Positions 32,676 through 37,154 of a stretch of 37,154 bases of DNA are shown here, one piece after another. A model generated the notes under the pieces. It worked only from the letters and a program-made list of their open reading frames with translations, searched no databases and was not told where the DNA came from. A program made the translations under genes and the position numbers. The stretch covers positions 1-37,154 of the forward strand of contig NZ_QRDZ01000057.1 in the NCBI RefSeq assembly GCF_003386235.1, written 5' to 3'. Source of the stretch: Cohnella phaseoli. Its GTDB lineage: Bacteria > Bacillota > Bacilli > Paenibacillales > Paenibacillaceae. Within the stretch, counting starts at the first letter, position 1. Each line of letters begins with the position of its first letter.

Positions 32676-35075
32676 ATGAACAAACCGATTCGCAAAGCCG
32701 TCGTCATCGGCTCGGGCATTATGGGCTCCGGCATCGCCGCCCACCTGGCCAACGTCGGCATCCCATGCCTGCTGCTGGACGTAACGCCTGCACAGCTCGC
32801 TGCGGAGGAGGCCGCCAAAGGGCTGACCCTGGAGCATCCCACTGTGCGAAACCGGCTGGCTGCGGCCGCTATCGCCAAGCTGAAGAAGACGAATCCGGCC
32901 CCTCTCTACGACGAAGCATTCGCGGATCGCATTACGCCGGGCAATCTGGACGATCATCTGGCGTTGATCGGCGAGGTCGATTGGGTGATCGAAGTCGTCG
33001 TGGAAAATTTGCAGGTGAAAAGGGAACTGCTGTCCCGAGTCGAGCGCTATTGGAAGTCCGGCACGATCGTTTCGTCCAATACGTCCGGAATCTCGATCGA
33101 CGCGATGTCGGCGCATTGCGGGGAGGCGTTCCGTCAGCATTTTATGGGCACGCACTTTTTTAACCCGCCTCGCTATATGAAGCTGTTGGAAATCGTACCG
33201 GGTCGGGATACGAGCCCGGAGCTAGTCTCTCGAATGAAGGCTTTCTGCGAGCAAACGCTGGGTAAAGGCGTCGTACTTGCCAAGGATACGCCGAACTTCG
33301 TGGCTAACCGTATCGGAACCTACGGGCTGCTGGCGACGCTTCGGGAAATGGAGGCGGGCGGGTTTACGGTAGAGGAGATCGACGCGGTGACAGGTCCCGC
33401 CATAGGCCGTCCAAAAAGCGCGACGTTCCGCACGCTGGATCTCGTCGGCATCGACACGTTCGTGCATGTGGCGGATAACGTGTACGACAACGTTGCGGAT
33501 GAAGCGGAAAGAGCGGCGTTCAGCGCTTCGCTGGCATTAAAGAGCCTGGTCGAGAAAGGCTGGCTCGGCGAGAAATCCGGTCAAGGCTTCTACCGCAAGT
33601 CGAAAGGACCGTCCGGCAAAAGCGAAATCGCCTCGCTTGATCTGACCGAGATGACCTATTCTCCGCAGAGGAAAGTAACTTCCGGTTCGCTGGAAGCCGC
33701 CAAGCTGGCCAAGGGCGCAAGAGAGAAGGTCAAAGCGCTGCTGGCCGGAGGCGACCGCTATTCCGAGCTGGCGTGGAGCCTGCTCAAGCAAGTGCTCGTC
33801 TATTCCGCGGAGAAGGTCGGCGAAATCGCGGACACGATCGAAGAGATCGACAATGCGATGAAGTGGGGCTTTAATTGGGAGCTTGGCCCGTTCGAGACCT
33901 GGGACGCGATTGGCCTCGCCCGTTCGGCGGAGCGGATGGAACGGGAAGGGGCGGCGGTTCCGCAGTGGGTCAAGGAGTGGATTTCGCAGGGGAACGAAAC
34001 GTTTTACCGCAAGGAGAACGGTTCGCTGTTCTACGTCCATGCCGGGAAATACAAGCAGGCGGAGGAGCGGCCGGAGGTCGTGTCGCTGCGCAGCCTGAAG
34101 GAGCGAGGCCGCACGATTCGAGGCAACGGCGGAGCCAGTCTGATCGATTTGGGCGACGGTGTGGCGTGCCTGGAGTTCCATTCCCCGAACAACGCGATCG
34201 GCGGCGACATTCTAAGCATGATTACACAGAGCGTTGAAGAGGTGCGGCGCAATTACGAGGGGCTGGTCATCGCCAACCAGGGCCGCAATTTCTGCGTCGG
34301 AGCCAATCTGATGCTGCTGCTTATAGAAGCTCAGGATGAGGAATGGGACGAAGTGGACGGCATTATCCGTCTGTTCCAGAACGCAATGTTCACCGTCAAA
34401 AGGCTGGAAAAGCCGGTCGTCGCCGCGCCTCACCGAATGACGCTGGGAGGCGGCGTGGAGGCGTGCTTGCCCGCGGATCAGGTCATCGCCTCCGCCGAGA
34501 CGTATTACGGACTTGTAGAGGCTGGCGTCGGTCTGATTCCGGGAGGCGGCGGCTGCAAAGAGTTTGCGCTGCGCGCGAGTCAAAGCGCCGGGCTCTCCGA
34601 GGCGGATTTGCAGCCTTATCTGAATCGCGCGTTCGAGACGATCGGCATGGCCAAAGTGTCTTCGAGCGGGCACGATGCGAAGCGTCTTGGCTATTTGCGA
34701 GAAACGGATCGAGTGCTGGCGAATCAGGATCATCTCATCCACGAGGCCAAACGAGCCGTATTGAGGATGGTTGAGGCGGGCTACGAGCCGATCCGCGAGG
34801 AACGGATTCGCGTCGCCGGAGCGGAGGGCAAGGCGGTGCTGCAGCTCGGCGCGCTTGGGATGAGGGAGAGCGGCTATATCAGCGATCACGATTTGAAGAT
34901 TGCCAGGAAGCTGGCGCATGTGCTGGCCGGAGGCGACGTTCCGGCGGGGACGCTCGTGACCGAGCAGTATTTGCTCGACCTGGAGCGGGAAGCGTTCCTC
35001 AGTTTGTGCGGCGAGCCAAAAACGCAGCAGCGGATGCAGTACATGCTGACCAAGGGTAAGGCGCTGCGCAATTGA
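32676..35075 (+). CDS. fadN: 3-hydroxyacyl-CoA dehydrogenase / enoyl-CoA hydratase, FadN type
   Basis: This 799-residue fusion enzyme catalyses two steps of beta-oxidation: hydration of enoyl-CoA and NAD-dependent oxidation of 3-hydroxyacyl-CoA. The N-terminal NAD domain has VVIGSGIMGSGIAAHLANVG (residues 9-28) and SSNTSGISIDAM. GTHFFNPPRYMKLLEIVPG belongs to the dehydrogenase active site. The C-terminal hydratase (about 480-680) has IANQGRNFCVGANLMLLL, RMTLGGGVEACLPADQV and VEAGVGLIPGGGG. The order, dehydrogenase before hydratase, is that of Bacillus FadN, the reverse of E. coli FadB. The start is the ATG after GGAGG at 32662-32666, 5 bp after the fadF stop. A longer frame reaching back to 32409 would overlap fadF and is not supported. 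The two genes are surely one operon. Confidence 0.95.
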   Translation: MNKPIRKAVVIGSGIMGSGIAAHLANVGIPCLLLDVTPAQLAAEEAAKGLTLEHPTVRNRLAAAAIAKLKKTNPAPLYDEAFADRITPGNLDDHLALIGEVDWVIEVVVENLQVKRELLSRVERYWKSGTIVSSNTSGISIDAMSAHCGEAFRQHFMGTHFFNPPRYMKLLEIVPGRDTSPELVSRMKAFCEQTLGKGVVLAKDTPNFVANRIGTYGLLATLREMEAGGFTVEEIDAVTGPAIGRPKSATFRTLDLVGIDTFVHVADNVYDNVADEAERAAFSASLALKSLVEKGWLGEKSGQGFYRKSKGPSGKSEIASLDLTEMTYSPQRKVTSGSLEAAKLAKGAREKVKALLAGGDRYSELAWSLLKQVLVYSAEKVGEIADTIEEIDNAMKWGFNWELGPFETWDAIGLARSAERMEREGAAVPQWVKEWISQGNETFYRKENGSLFYVHAGKYKQAEERPEVVSLRSLKERGRTIRGNGGASLIDLGDGVACLEFHSPNNAIGGDILSMITQSVEEVRRNYEGLVIANQGRNFCVGANLMLLLIEAQDEEWDEVDGIIRLFQNAMFTVKRLEKPVVAAPHRMTLGGGVEACLPADQVIASAETYYGLVEAGVGLIPGGGGCKEFALRASQSAGLSEADLQPYLNRAFETIGMAKVSSSGHDAKRLGYLRETDRVLANQDHLIHEAKRAVLRMVEAGYEPIREERIRVAGAEGKAVLQLGALGMRESGYISDHDLKIARKLAHVLAGGDVPAGTLVTEQYLLDLEREAFLSLCGEPKTQQRMQYMLTKGKALRN

Positions 35076-35120
35076 CATGGCGAGGGAGGGGCCGCGGGCA
35101 ATGTTGTCAGGTTAAGCAAA

Positions 35121-35549
35121 CTAAGAACGACCACAGGGACTTATGAGGCCGAGTGGGTCCCTCGAAACAGTGGATAAGTCCGCCAGAGGGACTTATGGGG
35201 GTAAGTGCGCCCCGCGAAGCAGTGGATAAGTCCGCCAGAGGGACTTATGGGGGTAAGTGCGCCCCGCGAAACAGTGGATAAGTCCGCCAGAGGGACTTAT
35301 GGGGGCAAGTGCGCCCCGCGAAACAGTGGATGAGTCCGCCAGAGGGACTTATGGGGGTAAGTGCGCTCCGCGAAACAGTGGATAAGTCCGCCAGAGGGAC
35401 TTATGGGGGCAAGTGCGCCCCGCGAAACAGTAGATAAGTCCGTCAGAGGGACTTATGGGGGTAAGTGCACCCCGCGAAACAGTGGATAAGTCCGCCAGAG
35501 GGACTTATAGGGGTAAGTGCGCCCCGCGAAACAGTGGATAAGTCCGCCG
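35121..35549. repeat. 52-bp tandem repeat array with a palindrome in each unit
   Basis: Units beginning GATAAGTCCGCC start at 35173, 35225, 35277, 35329, 35381, 35433 and 35485, exactly 52 bp apart, with a degenerate unit at 35121 and a partial one at 35537. Each full unit has ATAAGTCC-GCCAGAG-GGACTTAT, an 8-bp palindrome with a 7-base loop (35174-35196 in the first), followed by GGGGGTAAGTGCGCCCCGCG and AAACAGTG. The palindrome is kept or changed at single positions in a few units. The period is not a multiple of three, so it is not coding. The array lies between fadN and fadA. The rest of the gap (35550-35668) shows a TTGACA at 35567 without a matching -10 box. Confidence 0.95.
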
Positions 35550-35668
35550 TGCAGGGGCTCCTTAACTTGACAACGTTGGGGAAGCGGGCGGTGAAAGAGT
35601 CTGCATTCGTGACCATGTGCGGTAATCCGCAACACAACTGACTTTTTTGCAGGGGAGTGAATAAGGGG

Positions 35669-36853
35669 ATGAGAGAGGCCGTTATCGTAACCGTCGCTCG
35701 CACCGCGGTGGGCAAGGCGAAGAAGGGGAGTCTGGCGCAGACGCGTGCGGACGATCTGGGCAAAACGGTGCTGGAGGCGGTCGTCGAACGTACGCCCGGC
35801 TTGCGCAAGGAAGACGTGGAGGATGTGATCATCGGTTGCGCGATGCCGGAGGGCGAGCAGGGGCTGAACTTTGCGCGCATCATGTCGCTGTACGCGGGTT
35901 TTCCGAGCGAGGTTCCCGCGCTGACGATCAACCGTTTCTGCTCCTCCGGGCTGCAATCCATCGCATTTGCCGCGGAACGGATAATGCTTGGTCATGCCGA
36001 CACAATTATCGCCGGAGGGGTAGAGAGCATGAGCCATGTGCCGATGACCGGGTTTAAAATTTCGCCCAATCCCCGCATCGTCGAAGAGATGCCACAGGTT
36101 TATATAGGCATGGGACATACGGCGGAGAATGTCGCCGCGCGGTTCGGCGTATCGAGGGAGGATCAGGACGCGTTCTCGGCGAGATCGCATGCGAAGGCGG
36201 CGAAGGCAGTCGCGGAAGGCAGGTTCAAGGAAGAGATCGTGCCGGTGACGGTTGAGCGAAAAAGCGTGGACGACAAGGGGAGGCTGCGGACGGAGAGACT
36301 GACATTCGATACGGACGAAGGGGTTCGCGCCGATACGAATGTGGAGACGCTTGGGAAGCTGAAGCCGTCGTTTAAGCTCGGCGGTACAGTGACGGCGGGC
36401 AACGCTTCGCAGATGAGCGATGGAGCGGCGGCGGCTGTCGTGATGAGCCGGGAGCGCGCAGACGCGCTCGGACTGAAGCCGCTTGCCACCTTCCGTTCGT
36501 TCGCGCTGGCGGGAGTTGACCCCGACATTATGGGCGTCGGCCCGGTCAAGGCGATTCCGAAAGCGCTGGAGATGGCGGGCATCACGCTGGACGACGTCAA
36601 GCTGTTTGAGATCAACGAAGCGTTCGCCTCCCAATGTCTGCACATTATCCGCGAGCTGGGCATCGACGAGGAGAAGGTGAACGTGAACGGCGGTGCGATT
36701 GCGCTTGGGCATCCGCTCGGTTGCACGGGCACAAAGCTGACTGCGACGCTGCTCCATGAGCTTCGTCGCAGAGGAGGCGGCTACGGCGTCGTGTCGATGT
36801 GCATTGGCGGGGGCATGGGGGCGGCGGGCGTATTCGAGGTTCACGCCGAATAA
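35669..36853 (+). CDS. fadA: 3-ketoacyl-CoA thiolase
   Basis: This 394-residue thiolase does the last step of beta-oxidation, cutting 3-ketoacyl-CoA with CoA to give acetyl-CoA. The nucleophile is Cys91 in NRFCSSGLQSIA, and the general bases are His348 in AIALGHPLGCTG and Cys378 in VSMCIGGGMGAAG. INEAFASQCLHIIRELGI and NVNGGAIALGHP are the usual C-terminal segments. The start chosen is the ATG at 35669 with GGGGAGTGA upstream; an in-frame GTG at 35657 lies inside that ribosome site. Length matches Bacillus FadA. It follows fadN after 593 bp that are mostly a repeat array, so it may be transcribed with fadN or separately. The usual next gene, fadE, would lie beyond the window. Confidence 0.95.
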   Translation: MREAVIVTVARTAVGKAKKGSLAQTRADDLGKTVLEAVVERTPGLRKEDVEDVIIGCAMPEGEQGLNFARIMSLYAGFPSEVPALTINRFCSSGLQSIAFAAERIMLGHADTIIAGGVESMSHVPMTGFKISPNPRIVEEMPQVYIGMGHTAENVAARFGVSREDQDAFSARSHAKAAKAVAEGRFKEEIVPVTVERKSVDDKGRLRTERLTFDTDEGVRADTNVETLGKLKPSFKLGGTVTAGNASQMSDGAAAAVVMSRERADALGLKPLATFRSFALAGVDPDIMGVGPVKAIPKALEMAGITLDDVKLFEINEAFASQCLHIIRELGIDEEKVNVNGGAIALGHPLGCTGTKLTATLLHELRRRGGGYGVVSMCIGGGMGAAGVFEVHAE

Positions 36854-36894
36854 GCGGTGAAAGGCTGAGAAGCTTGATTCGCTCGAATTCCTGA

Positions 36895-37078
36895 AGGCCA
36901 AAAAAGTGCCTTGAGGCTGGGGCCTGCTCCCGCGGAGGCCAAAAAAGTGCCTGTGAGCAGAGGCCCGGCCCCCGAGGAGGCCAAGAAAGTGCCTCCGGGA
37001 AGAGGGCCCGCCCCCACGGAGGCCAAAAAAGTGCCTCGGAGCCACGGCCCCGCCCCCACGGAGGCCAAAAAAGTCACT
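36895..37078. repeat. 42-bp tandem repeat array after fadA
   Basis: AGGCCAAAAAAGTGCCT-type units begin at 36895 (41 bp long), 36936, 36978 and 37020 (42 bp each), with a partial one at 37062. Each contains AGGC-CAAAAAAGT-GCCT, a 4-bp stem with a 9-base A-rich loop, then a variable G/C-rich part ending in CGCCCCCACGG or similar. The G/C-rich parts differ more between units than the first 17 bases. It follows the fadA stop by 42 bp. The remaining 76 bases to the end of the window hold no recognised feature. Frames on both strands run through it by chance of the period. Confidence 0.9.
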
Positions 37079-37154
37079 AGTCATGCATCAAACCTGACAT
37101 AATAGTCGAAGGGTGAGGCCTAATCCAATATTGTGATTTGGTTTCATATTTTTC

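Noticed and set aside
35567..35595. TTGACA as a promoter for fadA
   Set aside because: The -35 hexamer is perfect, but nothing like a -10 box lies 16-18 bp downstream.
35453..37084. A 543-residue minus-strand frame covering the thiolase gene
   Set aside because: It lies antisense to a clearly recognised thiolase and runs into both repeat arrays; its composition is typical of a shadow frame in GC-rich DNA.

Overview
The window looks like chromosomal DNA of a moderately GC-rich member of the Paenibacillaceae (Paenibacillus/Cohnella-like). The evidence is strong GGAGG ribosome binding sites, YesM/YesN-type two-component genes beside Lpl-type sugar importer genes, Gram-positive lipoprotein signals, and a fatty-acid degradation locus with Bacillus-type gene content. 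This assignment is an inference from gene content only.

Left part (1-14100): the 3' end of an IS66-type transposase, then a plus-strand carbohydrate locus. It encodes a YesM-like sensor kinase and a YesN-like AraC response regulator. After a separate promoter come a lipoprotein substrate-binding protein, two LplB/LplC-type permeases, a TIM-barrel sugar isomerase/epimerase and two different GH78-type alpha-L-rhamnosidases, closed by a clear terminator. No ABC ATPase gene is present, so a shared ATPase encoded elsewhere is expected. The likely job is sensing and importing a rhamnose-containing oligosaccharide and cutting it inside the cell. The two promoters of this locus carry matching 15-bp motifs at almost the same distance from extended -10 boxes.

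Middle part (14100-27000): a mixture of small units. These are a minus-strand FG-GAP-like lipoprotein, DNA topoisomerase III, and a broken MNT/HEPN toxin-antitoxin module (HEPN C-terminus only, nucleotidyltransferase intact). They also include a GAF-GAF-PAS-GGDEF-EAL cyclic-di-GMP protein abutting a thiamine-diphosphate enzyme, a minus-strand protein with an internal duplication, a VOC protein overlapping a tandem HxlR-like regulator, and a phytanoyl-CoA-dioxygenase-like enzyme followed by an AraC regulator.

Right part (27000-37154): a fatty-acid beta-oxidation divergon. On the minus strand are a FadR-type TetR repressor, etfB and etfA; on the plus strand are a FadF-type iron-sulfur oxidoreductase, a FadN-type hydroxyacyl-CoA dehydrogenase/enoyl-CoA hydratase and a FadA thiolase. 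A palindrome TGAATGA-N4-TCATTCA sits between fadR and fadF, matching the known FadR operator type. Several gaps in this locus are filled by tandem repeats: a 14-bp array between etfA and etfB, a 51-bp array (16 units) between etfB and fadR, a 52-bp array between fadN and fadA, and a 42-bp array after fadA. The 51-bp and 52-bp units share a common core. These arrays are the least explained feature of the window.
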